A stretch of 64,000 bases of DNA from Acanthochromis polyacanthus (taxonomy: Eukaryota; Chordata; Actinopteri; Pomacentridae): the NCBI RefSeq assembly GCF_021347895.1, contig NC_067128.1:2042010-2106009 (forward strand), read 5' to 3'. A model generated the notes under the pieces. It saw only the letters and a program-made list of their open reading frames with translations. It searched no databases and was not told the origin of the DNA. Positions 24,721 to 34,282 of this stretch are shown here, piece by piece; within the stretch, counting starts at the first letter, position 1; every line of letters begins with the position of its first letter. The position numbers and the translations under genes are program-made.

Positions 24721-25184
24721 ATTTTTCCATTACTTAAGTTGAAGTAGTTTTCTTACTTTGCACAGACAATGTTTACATCTTAAAGCCTTGTTGCATTTGA
24801 GAATGCCTCCAATGGGGCATCACAATAAAATGAGGCATGATGTGTTAATTCCACCACAGGAGATATGTGATGTTACCTGAAATTAGTTAAATAACCCACA
24901 GACATCAGTATTGGTTGATATTGGAATAAGATATTGAGAGTTGGACAATATCAGCAGCCAATGTCAGACATCCCTATAATCTAGAAGATGCTCTGAAATG
25001 AGGCTATGATCATTTTAGGTCTTATGATACAAAGATTTGTACATAAGCAGGAACGTAACACATTATGGAAGTAAAAGCAGAGCTTGTTTTATTTAAATGA
25101 GAAAGTGGAATAAAAATATTCCTTCTAAAATCAACGAATAATTGTAATAAATAACCATGATCTTGCTATAATTGTGCAGCCCTA
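23685..25184 (+). mobile_element. hAT-like element with duplicated 5' half
   Basis: It starts TAGGGCTGCAAGGTGAATCA and ends attgtgcagcccta. Flanks atatacac (23677-23684) and atacacac (25185-25192) match at 7 of 8 positions. A third atacacac sits at about 24187 before the internal second 5' end. It carries a nested hAT at 24545-24976. No transposase is preserved. Confidence 0.75.
24545..24976. mobile_element. Nested hAT-like MITE
   Basis: The ends TAGGGATGTCCGACATTCGC and aatgtcagacatcccta are inverted. Flanks tattttag (24537-24544) and taatctag (24977-24984) match at 6 of 8 positions. Internal gatattg/caatatc phrases extend the inverted structure. It lies within the larger hAT-like element, so it is the younger insertion. 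Confidence 0.8.
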
Positions 25185-25192
25185 ATACACAC

Positions 25193-26337
25193 TGTACATG
25201 AAAGAAGAGCATCCAGATACTTATTTTCCTCTGAAACACTAACATTGGTGGATTTTAATCAAACCATAATTTCTTTTTAAAACAGATTTAACTGAGCTAC
25301 TCCACAGTCCTTCCATGTACCCCTTGGCAGGCACAGAACTACCCCCTGGGGTCCAAGTAGCACTGGTTGTGAATCATTAATCTATCCACCAACTGAGCAA
25401 ACCGAACCCAAGTCGCTGCCTCGCCCTCTGGGAATAACTGGCGAAGAGCGAATGACATCAAATCGCTTCATGCCGCATGTTCCATGAACTCGACACCAGC
25501 GCCTGGTTTATTAGACACAGCCGTCTTTTAAGGCTCTAATATGGAGTGGTGCAGTGGTAGAGTGCCACAGGGCAGCGTTCACAGCGTGTCAACAGCAACA
25601 GTAAATCAGCTGGCCGCTCTTTATCTCTGCTCTGCCTCAGCAGCTAACAGGATTGGAGAGTGACAAATTCCATGTGGCATAATTACACCAATCTGATTGC
25701 AAATTATGCTAATCCTATTACAAAAAGCAGTAATTGAGAAAAGTGGAGATACTTGTGATGCATTTGAAGAGCTAAAGACATGTTGATTGTGGTGTTTGGT
25801 AGGTGGAAGTGTTGGCAAAACTGCTCAGATGGCGACGATAAATCTATATTCAGATTCAAACTACCTGCAGACACGACAGGAGCGTAATACTCCTGAGCTG
25901 GAGTGATATAGCACCCCGCAGCTCCAAATAATACTTTAGCAGGTAGTACGGCTAAATTTCATTCTGAGGGTGACCTTGCCCCGCTTCAGCCCAGCAGCTG
26001 CTCAGTCTGTCAGGCTTTTTTTCCTCCGTGTGCCACAGCAGCAGCTGAGGAGCCATTCTGGGGCCTGATGCATTCAACAGCTGGTGGTGCCAAGTCCAGG
26101 GTGGGCGTAGGAGGAGGATGGAGGAGGGGGGGGGGGAGGCACGAGGTCGTCTGTCTACCGAGCCGTGGAAACATGGGACACAGAGCATGTCGGACGGCAG
26201 GCGCTCAGCCAAATGGCAAAACAACATTTGCAGCAGGAGGAACGGGAACAGCACTTGACTCGCATCGTTTTTCCAAGATTCAGCGCTGACCTAAAATCAC
26301 TTTTAAAGAGTCCCATCACTCAGACTGCTGTGTAAAG
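25193..26337. other. Unannotated; AT-rich conserved-looking patch and G-run
   Basis: 25640-25810 (tggcataattacaccaatct, attgcaaattatgctaatcc) contains POU/homeodomain-like sites and might be a conserved enhancer. 26120-26137 is a G-rich run. No gene is supported. Confidence 0.25.
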
Positions 26338-27394
26338 CAGAGGAGTCAAACTCATCTTAGTTCAGGTTCCACATTCAGCCCAGTAAAATCACAGCACAGT
26401 ACCCGATAAATAACCACAACTCCTAATGGTTCCTTTGTTTTAGTGCAAAAAAGTAGATTAAGGAATTATGTTTTCACAAAACGTCATGAACAACCTGAAA
26501 TTTCTTTACAAAAATGAGTTCAACTTCAGCAACATTAGGCCTCAGTTTATCATTTATGATCAAAATAACATAGGTCAGGAAAAAACGGCAAATAAAAACA
26601 AGACAAAATATTTCAAAAATCAGTCACAAAGCAAAAAAAACAAAACACACATGAGACAAATGACACAAAACAAAAAAAGACCAAAAAATTACAAAGCGAC
26701 AAAAAAATGGACAAATGACAAAAATGATACAAGCAAGGCCAAAAATGACAAAGACAAACAAACAGCAAAAACGTAGACAAAAACACGAGACAAACGACAA
26801 AAGTCTGACAAAAAAAACAACAAAAACAAGACAAAATATTACAAAAATGAGACACAAAATGACAAAAGAGACAAATTTGACAAAAAAGTTACAAAGCAAC
26901 AAAAAATAGATAAATGACAAAAAAGAGAAACAAAACGGCAAAAAAGTAGATTAAAAACACAAGCAAGACAAAAAAAAGAGAAAAATGAGAAATAAAATGA
27001 GAAAACACAAGACAAAATATTACAAAAATGAGACACAAAATTAGACAAAAAAATTACAAAGCAACAAAAAAATAGATAAGTGACAGAAATGACACAAGAT
27101 GAAAAATGACAAAAGCAAGAAACAAAACAGCAAAAAAGTAGACTGAAAACGCAAGCCAAACAAAAAGGAAACAAAATGAGACAACACGACCGAAACATGA
27201 GACACACAATAAGTCAGACAAAAAACAGCACAAACACACGTAAATATTAGAAAAATGAGAGACAAAATGAAACAACAGAACAATGAGCAATCCAGTATGT
27301 TACTTTATGATCCAAACAACTTGTCATGATCTAGAAATGATTTTAAATTTGGAGGACCGCTTCTGGTCCACGGGCCTCATGCTGGACACCCTTG
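26338..27394 (-). mobile_element. Minisatellite-bearing hAT-like element, copy 3
   Basis: The left end CAGAGGAGTCAAACTCATCT and the right end gctggacacccttg are flanked by gtgtaaag (26330-26337) and gtgtaata (27395-27402), 6 of 8 matching. It shares ttccacattcagccca, ttgttttagtgcaaaaaa and aacaacctgaaatttct with the copy at 58 kb, and gatccaaacaacttgtcatg near the right end. No transposase remains. Confidence 0.85.
26585..27290. repeat. ACAAAA/ATGAGACA minisatellite in hAT copy 3
   Basis: Degenerate repeats of acaaaaatgagacaaaatgac and relatives. Longer blocks recur: caagacaaaatattacaaaa at 26827 and again at 27010. ORFs of 80-122 codons on the minus strand are Phe/Cys/Leu artefacts. Confidence 0.85.
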
Positions 27395-27501
27395 GTGTAA
27401 TACATTCCATGGGAGCGCTCCGTGTAGCTCCACATATGCTGCGTGTTTTAGGAACCACAGAGCCGGTCTCGGTTCTGGCTCAGGTATGCACGTGAGACAA
27501 C

Positions 27502-28418
27502 TAGGGCTGGACCCGAATATCCTGAATGTCGGAATATTCGTTGACTACGGCCCACATCGGCTCATCTCCTCGTGTGATCACATAAACATATACACATATG
27601 TCTATAACATATACACATATGTCTATGTGATCACTCCCTCCTCCCCCCAGATGAAAATATTCGGAGCTCGTCTCTTCCCTTCGCCTTCGGCCCATTTCGG
27701 CTCATCTATTCATGTTTGTAAACACCACCCGAATGACCGGGTGGCTGCAGACTCTGACGTCACTAGGGCTGGACCCGAATATCCCGAATATCCGAATATT
27801 CGTTCGCTATGGCACTATCCAGATATTAATTTTGGTATCCGAATATTCGCCCCACCCCCCCGCCCCTCCTGCCGTCAGACGTCACCAGGCGGAAAGAATA
27901 TTCAGCGTTACTGTCTTCCCTCCGCCTTCTGCCCACATCAGCTCATCTCCTCCTGTGATCACATAAACATATACACATATGTCTATGTGATCACCCCCTC
28001 CTCCCCCCAGACGAAAATATTCGGAGCTCGTCTCTTCCCTTCGACTTCGGCCCATTTCGGCTCATCCCGCCGTGTTCTTCGGCTCATTTCAGCTCCTCCA
28101 TTCATGTTTGTAAACACCACCCGAATGGCCGGGTGGCTGCCGACTCTGAAGCCACGCTTCACTTCGTTTCATAAACACAAGACAAGATGCTGAAGACCGG
28201 TGTTTGGGAATTCTTCAGTTTAACTAAAGACTAAACGAAGGCAAAATGTGGACCCGGAGACCACACGAACGGATCCGAATATTCGGGCCGTCTCCGCCAT
28301 CGCCGTGCGCACCCCCCCCCCCGGTCGGACGTTACGGGGCGGAACAAATATCCGGATATTCATCTTTAATAGGGCCCGAATATTCCGAGGCCAGAAACCA
28401 CTATTCGGGCCAGCCCTA
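27502..28418 (+). mobile_element. hAT element with perfect 8-bp target duplication
   Basis: It starts TAGGGCTGGACCCGAATATC and ends gggccagcccta. The 8-bp flank gagacaac is identical on both sides (27494-27501, 28419-28426), so the insertion is fairly young. A second 5' end lies inside at 27764, and the block gtgatcacataaacatatac...ccccccagacgaaaatattc occurs twice (from 27574 and 27955), so the 5' half is tandemly duplicated. Many gaatattc motifs occur. Only a transposase start remains (28187). Confidence 0.9.
28187..28234 (+). pseudogene. hAT transposase N-terminal remnant
   Basis: An ATG opens the peptide MLKTGVWEFFSLTKD followed by a stop. The W-x-FF pattern after a short basic start is the usual beginning of BED-finger hAT transposases. 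The zinc-binding Cys/His residues and the RNase-H-like domain are gone. The assignment rests on this short motif and on lying within a hAT with intact ends. Confidence 0.55.
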
Positions 28419-28426
28419 GAGACAAC

Positions 28427-29268
28427 GCACCGCTTGTGGATTTGTGAGCTTCACTTTGCGGCGGCATGAGAAAAGTAAAAGTGGATGGTATGATCCCCGG
28501 GATGTGTTTACACAAAATCAGCCTGAGTGGTGTCAGGTAATGGAAAAATCTCTGCCGGTTTGACTGTTTACAGACACTAGAGGATATGTGAGGGGGAGTC
28601 GTTTAGCGGATGACCTTTGTCTTGAAATATCTCAAACCTCTAGTTGCACTTCGCTGCACCTCGCTCGCTCTGTAATGACGATACTCATCCGCAGCCAGAT
28701 GTTCACAGCACTGAACTACTCTTTTTTTTTCCTTTTCCTGGTGCCGTTTGGAGACACAGAGGACGCCACATGAAGGTGGAGTTTCCTGTAAAGTTGTCTC
28801 TCTCAGACGCAGATCATCCCGACACTCTGGGAAGAAGTTCACTCTGCCTTTATGGTTCGCTCAATCATTCAAAAACCTGCTGTGTGTGCTCGAGTCTCCC
28901 TCCGTCCTTAAAAATAATGCGCTGTGTGTGTCGTCTGAGCCTCGACGTGTGCGAGCGAATGTGCGGTTGTTTTAAGGGGCGTCTGCAGAGATGACAAGAC
29001 AGCTGAACAAATGAAGAAAGAGATAAACATTTGGACGGGATGCACCAGGTGGATGGTGAGTGGTGTCCAGATGGCGCCGTGACAAATCAACACCGATACA
29101 TTTCTCAACGTTGGCCTTTATGAAATGAGAATTCTGGGGAAAATTCTAATTAAAGTAGCTGTCAACTCTGAAGAACAACATTTTATGCTCTTCTTGTGTA
29201 ATGATACTCAAGCCTCTGATGTCATTATACAAACAAAAATAGGTACATTTATTTACTGTGTACTGGAT
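28427..29268. other. Unannotated stretch
   Basis: Moderately CpG-containing sequence with no supported gene. A 67-bp segment ending before gtgagt (28989-29055) was considered as an exon and rejected. Confidence 0.3.
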
Positions 29269-30361
29269 CGGGGGGTCCAACATGAGGCCCGTGGTCCAAA
29301 AGTGGTCCTCCAGAGGGTCCAATCCGGCCCTCAAAGTGTAAAAATTACAGAGAAGACATTAACTGCAGATTGTAAATTAGTAAAACTATAAATTTAAAAT
29401 AATTTCTAGACCATGACAAGTTGTTTGGATCAGAAGGTAAGATACTCGATTGTTCCTTGTTCTTTTATGATTTTGTGTGCCATTTTTGTAATATTTTATC
29501 TTGTTTCTGTCTGATTTTTGTTGTTCGTCTCATGTTTTTGTTGTTTTATGTTTCCTTTTTGTCTCACTTGTGTTATTTGTCTTATTTTTATCTTTTGCTT
29601 TATTCATTTTATTCACTGTATTTTTGTCTGCTTTTTGTTTTGTTTCTTGTCGCTTGTCTCACTTTTATCATTTTGTCTCATTTTTGTAATATTTTGTCTT
29701 TGTCTTCTTTTAATCTGACGTTTGTCGGTTGTCTCATGTCTCGTTTTATTTCTCGTTTTTGTCGTTTGTGTTTCCTTTCTGTCTCACTTGTGTTCAGTGT
29801 CTTCTTTTTGTCATTTTGTGTTTTGTATCATTTTTGTTGTTTGGTGTTTTTTGTCTCACTTATGTTTATAGTCTACTTTTTTGTTGTTTTGTTTCTCGCT
29901 TTTGTCATTTTTGGCCTCATTTGTGCAATTTTTGTGTGTCGTTTTTGTTATTTTTCCATTTTTTGTTGCCTTGTAACTTTTTGTCTCGTTTCATTTTTTT
30001 GTCATTTTGTGTCTCGTTTTTGTTGTTTTTTTGTCTGAATTTTTTAAATATTTTGTCTTGTTTTTGTGCAGTATTTTGTCTTTGTGGGGTTTTTTTGTGT
30101 CTGACTCTTGCCATTTTGATCATAAAGTAAAATACTATCATTCAGCTCCAGCTGTGACTAAATGTCGTGTTCCTTTGTAGAAACACTTCAACCTGAAAGT
30201 TGTAATGCATATTTATTTGTTTTTTGCACTAAAACATTGCACTAAAATTAAGAGTTGTTGATATTTACAGGTTATCATGCTGTGATTTTACTGGTCTAGT
30301 TCACTTCAGATCAAACTGGGCTGAATGTGGAACCTGGACTAAGATAAGTTTGACACTCCTG
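29269..30361 (+). mobile_element. Minisatellite-bearing hAT-like element, copy 4
   Basis: The 5' end CGGGGGGTCCAACATGAGGC and the 3' end agtttgacactcctg carry the family's termini. Flanks tactggat and cactagag match at 5 of 8. It has the full family plan: terminal catgaggcccgtgg block, ctgcagattgtaaattagta, accatgacaagttgtttgga, minisatellite, then cactaaaaca and ggttatcatgctgtgatttt. Orientation is opposite to copy 3, 1.9 kb away. Confidence 0.8.
29440..30115. repeat. TGTCTCATTTTTGT minisatellite in hAT copy 4
   Basis: The complement of the ACAAAA-type array, with units such as tttgtctcatttttgt. The 205-codon plus-strand ORF here is compositional. Confidence 0.85.
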
Positions 30362-31559
30362 CACTAGAGATAGACCGATTAATGTGTCTGATTTTAAGAT
30401 GGAGACAGCTAACGGCTACGAAGGGTCGGCCTGCAGCAGCTACTGGGGTGGGAACATCTACCGCAGCGAACGCCCTTTTTTTCCACGCTGTGGAGCCACG
30501 TTTCAAATTCACTAAAGCCTCATCTCCAACGCCGCTAACACACTACATATATCGCGAAGAGGGAAAAACTAAACATGTGGCACACTGAGCAGGAGAGAGA
30601 AGCAGGAGCAGATGGAGGGACACGGCTATCTGCTAAACTAGCGGTCTTAAGATAGCACATCAAGCATCGGGGTTTTTCCTGGCTCAGAAGAGGGCCTTCA
30701 GGGGACGAATACATGCAGCAGGAAGCACCGTCGGCTGGCAAACAGTAAATCTGTGCATTCAACTGTATTTTAGAGCATTTGATAAACAAAATATTCACTA
30801 GATGAAATACCACTCAACAAAATATCACAGAAAAATGGCTCATTCCTTCTCAAATCATCAAACTTGTAGAGCAATTTCTGCTCAACTACTACCTCTGATC
30901 TGCCTGGACTTTTTAGAGCGTAAAATGTACAAAGATATGTGTGAAATACTGGCTTGATATATCAAATAGTTTTTGGTATTTTCTTTGAAATGATAATGGC
31001 ACGGCGAGAAATGACTGTGAAAAATTCAGGCTTTTATCTTCAACAGTTCCTGAGATATGGCAATTCAAGCAGCAAATTTCAATGTGCGAAAATGGAATGA
31101 AAATGGGAGGATGTGGAATAAAGTAATAATAATAATTTTCAAAAAGTATCTGAAATATCAATCGAAAAAATTCACAAACCCTAATTTGAATTCTCTGTAT
31201 TTTTCATTTTGTTACTGCAGAGTTTTCGTCGCTCTCTGCAGGAAAAACTCTTAGAAAATGAAAGTTAAGTCTGAAATTTGTAAGGAACTTTGCAGAACAG
31301 GTGCACGAGAAGAGCAAGCATTTTTCACTCTACGGAGAAATGTAGTGTTACTAGATAAGCCGAGATAAATCTGTCTGCAGCAGCACTGAGCTGAGCATCC
31401 ACAGCTCTAATGTTTTTACAAAGGTTAGGGTTTAATTGACTGCAGATTAATTCAAAATGTAAATACTTTTAATTTCACATAAGTGACAGAGTGCAGATGA
31501 GCAGAAACAACGCAGACAATAACAGCATTAAATAGATGTTCATGTTTGAGCAGATTAAA
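30362..31559. other. Unannotated stretch; possible hAT fragment at its start
   Basis: It opens with tagagatagaccgattaatg, which resembles a hAT terminus, but no opposite end was found. 30400-30640 is CpG-containing and open in short frames only. Confidence 0.3.
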
Positions 31560-31770
31560 AAGAACAGCATGCATCCACACTGTAACCATGACAACAAGCA
31601 AACGCTACGTCAGCTGCCTGCCGACGATCACATGACTGATCCTACTACAAATCTTATCGGGACTTATCTGTTAGAAATGATACAAGGAGCAGCTGGTTAA
31701 ATTGAGGGGGTGCGTCTGAGCAAATTTCAGTCACACAATTCGGTATCCATACATAACACACATGCAAAAC
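31560..31770 (-). repeat. Reversed copy of the 0-1 kb dispersed repeat
   Basis: The reverse complement reads gttatgtatggatac, tcaatttaaccagctgctcc, atcatttctaacagataagt, cccgataag, gatttgtagtaggatc, in the same order as the units at 175-1010, and then tcatggttacagtg as at about 1028. Confidence 0.7.
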
Positions 31771-31826
31771 ACACGCCTGTGCTCAGCGCAAGGTCATTCT
31801 GTTTGTGTGTACGTCTGTATTAAATA

Positions 31827-32262
31827 CAGGGCTGCAACTAATGACGCGTCAACTAATCGTCTGAGCACGATACGTCATCAAAAGCGGAAGTGAGCGCGCA
31901 ATGCAACAGAAATCAGCGTCCAACCGGAGTGCAGAACACGGATGGACATCGGCGCTGCATCGTGCATATATTACGTATGCACGATGCAGCGCGGACATCT
32001 GCGATCTATCGTAAACACGGATGTCAGCGTTTACTATACAGCTGTATCTAAACGCGGACATCGGCGCTGCATCGTGCATATATTACGTATGCACGATGCA
32101 GCACAGACATCTGCGATCTATCGTAAACACGGATGTCAGCGTTTACTATACAGCTGTATCTAAACGCGGACATCGGCGCTGCATCGTGCGTACATAATAT
32201 ATGTACGATGCAGCGCCCATGTCCGTCTGTGTTCCGCGCTCTGGTCGGACGGTGATTCTATG
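31827..32262. mobile_element. Foldback hAT-like MITE, copy 2, with tandem core
   Basis: It starts CAGGGCTGCAACTAATGACG and follows copy 1 through the gagcacgat, gcgcgcaatgcaacagaaat and gcgctgcatcg blocks. Similarity stops after gtgattct, so the right terminus is lost. The left flank is attaaata with no partner. The core is tandemly repeated (separate entry). Confidence 0.8.
31945..32214. repeat. 112-bp palindromic tandem unit, 2.4 copies
   Basis: The phrase gacatcggcgctgcatcgtg starts at 31945, 32057 and 32169, an exact 112-bp spacing. Each unit begins with a small palindrome (gctgcatcgtgcatat...acgatgcagc) and continues with gtaaacacggatgtcagcgt and ctatacagctgtat. Copy 1 of the MITE has only 1.4 units of 111 bp. 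Confidence 0.92.
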
Positions 32263-33288
32263 TTTGATGTTTTTTCTCACCATCAATAACTAATAAAGAA
32301 ATACTGCATCTTTCTGATACCATATGGGGGAATGAGCAGCCTTGGAGGAGTACTGCACTCTCTGAATGCTTTTCTAGTTTATATGAGTTATCTGTGAGCT
32401 GTAAGAAATGTATTGATTTTATTTACCGCTTCCTGTTGATAGAGCAGTGTGTAGTTACAAGAGATTTACCCTTCATAGGATCAATAAAGTTCTCTAAATC
32501 TAAACCATAAAAGCTTCTACTTCACTGCAGAGACGCAAAAATGGTGGCAGACAAAAGATCACATTTGTGTGTAATGATGAGGAGATTGTACATTTCTCAG
32601 CATTAGTACATCAAACCATTTCTGAGGTTTGACCGTTTTAATTCTCATTAAACCTCAACCTCATTCTCATCCTTTTCTCCACACTGACCACTGACTGTTT
32701 ATCTTGATCATCTTCTCACATCTGCACACCACTAGTGAATGGAAATGTGCATTAATTTGCATTTACTTTTAACGATTTTCTGGATTTCTCTTGTGTAAGA
32801 GTTTGTGCTGCACTTGGATGGAAACTTAACAAGCACGTTTTCTTTTCTTCCAAATGGGTTTGGCTGACCTGAGGTTTCATTTAAACTCAGCGATCAGCGG
32901 CCCAATTAAACTTTCTTTACGTGACGTTTCTTTCTTCCCAGAACTCAGTAATTAACTTACAGCGGTATTATTACGGACAGAAATGACGGCAAATGCTATT
33001 TTTTTTAAGAAACAGATGATTTTTTTTCCCTTTAGGAAAAAAAAAATCTGGTTTCTTTGCCACTCTAAACCATCAGGACTCTAAACGTGCAGATTTTCTC
33101 CACACAGAAATTTTACACTTAACCGTGGTTTTGTGGGTTACATCAGACATTATTATACTTCATTTACTGCGTGATGAGTAAATCACACCAGTGCAGTATT
33201 TGTGAAGACGTGGGTTTTGTCTCAGAACATGTACAGTAGCTCTGGAAAAACAATGCAAGCAGCCGAAGCCACAAAGTCAAACTAACAG
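32263..33288. other. Unannotated stretch
   Basis: The text near 32475 (cataggatcaataaagt) resembles a LINE or SINE 3' end, but no second copy or coding remnant is seen. The rest is featureless AT-rich DNA. Confidence 0.35.
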
Positions 33289-33546
33289 TGGAGGTGTGTA
33301 AAGATAAACCGATACAAATCAATAATCTATTCTCACCTTTAGAGATATGAATACATCGATCGGCGTGTCTCTGGATCGATCTATATCTGCTGTGGACCGG
33401 TCGATGTCCATTTTAAAACATATGAATCGGTTTATTTGAGGTTTGCTACTAAAGATGGCCGCCCAAGTCTCGCGAGACTCTCACGGTGACGTATTACGAG
33501 AGTTTCGTTCTTGTAGCATGTTAGCGGGTGACTCATACACAACAGC

Positions 33547-33813
33547 ATGGCTGATAGCACCGAAACAATTTACAGTGCACCCTCAAATCTCAAATCGAAA
33601 GTTTGGAAGGTCTTTGGATTTTTCAAGAAGGATGGAAAGTTGGATAAAAGTCTGGCCGTTTGTAAAGTGTGTAAAGCAGCGATTGAGTACACCGGGAGCG
33701 CCACTAATCTTAGCACTAATCTGTCGAGACGGCACGGAGACATCTACGTGGATGACCAGGGATCTGTGGACGCTACTGCGAACAAAATGATCTCATACAT
33801 TTCTTTCTTTTTT
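33547..33813 (+). pseudogene. hAT transposase BED zinc finger (truncated)
   Basis: The reading frame opens MADSTETIYSAPSNLKSKVW and contains KVFGFFKKDGKLDKSLAVCK, VCKAAIEYTGSATNLSTNL and SRRHGD. The pattern W-x(3)-F-x-F ... C-x2-C ... N-L-x-x-H-L-like ... H is the zf-BED fold that binds the transposon ends. Cys at about residues 39 and 42 and the His of RRHGD are intact. The normal protein is over 600 residues with a DDE/RNase-H-like domain and a C-terminal dimerisation region; here it is cut after about 89 codons by the MITE, and the open frame then runs into that MITE. Start choice: ATG in ACAGCATGGC context just downstream of a CpG-containing leader. It resembles ZBED-type domesticated genes in its N-terminus, but its place between hAT ends argues for a dead transposon. 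Confidence 0.88.
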
Positions 33814-34131
33814 GGTAGTGTCTACAGATATGGACCCGTACCCGTAGCCTGTGGCCTACGGATACGGCACTTTCCATTTGCTGACAGATACAGACCTGTA
33901 TGCGAGTCTCGCGAGTCAAGAAGCTGCTAACCACTGCAAACTGTTGAAAGGTAAGCAAAGGTTAAGGTTAGGGTTAGGTTTAGGGTCCGTACCTGTAGTA
34001 CCGATGCTACGGGTCCGTACAGCTAGCGTCTACCAGGAATCACGTGACCAGATCTCGCGTATCTGATTGGCAAATGGAAAGTGCCGTATCCGTAGGCCAC
34101 AGGCTACGGGTCCGTACCTCTAGCAACAACC
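33814..34131. mobile_element. Foldback MITE with GGTAGTGTCTACAG ends, copy 2
   Basis: It aligns with 16221-16556 from end to end, including cgcgagtctcgcgagtc-like and ggttaaggttagggttag centres, and lacks about 18 bp. It is flanked by the 9-bp repeat ttctttttt on both sides (33805-33813, 34132-34140), low in complexity but exact. It sits inside the hAT with the BED exon. Confidence 0.87.
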
Positions 34132-34282
34132 TTCTTTTTTTCCACCACAAACAGATTTAAAGTGCATCGCATTGAATCGTAATGTATTAAAATGTATCCT
34201 TGGTGAATCATATCGTAAGACATGTATCTAGATTTGTATCCGATCACCACCTAAGAGAGAGATACACACCCCTACTAAACAG

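Larger units (their letters stand above)
33289..34274 (+). mobile_element. hAT element carrying a BED-finger exon
   Basis: The left end tggaggtgtgta and the right end tacacacccccta-like terminus (gatacacacccctacta) are imperfect inverted repeats, with ataaaccgatacaaatc inside the left end answering gatttgtatccgatc at the right. Flanks actaacag and ctaaacag match at 5 of 8; a longer aacagtggaggt recurs on both sides, leaving the exact border ambiguous. The 5' part encodes a BED zinc finger; the catalytic part is deleted. A foldback MITE has inserted at 33814. Confidence 0.75.

Noticed and set aside
27486..28193. 235-codon ORF, the longest in the window
   Set aside because: It lies in a hAT with duplicated halves, so the same peptide recurs with the duplication; it has no domain and ends at the real transposase stub.
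28989..29055. 67-bp exon-like piece between ctgcag and gtgagt
   Set aside because: The acceptor lacks a pyrimidine tract and the peptide (DDKTAEQMKKEINIW) has no support; likely chance.
31945..32214. CRISPR-like direct repeats
   Set aside because: Units are contiguous with no unique spacers, in a vertebrate-type sequence.
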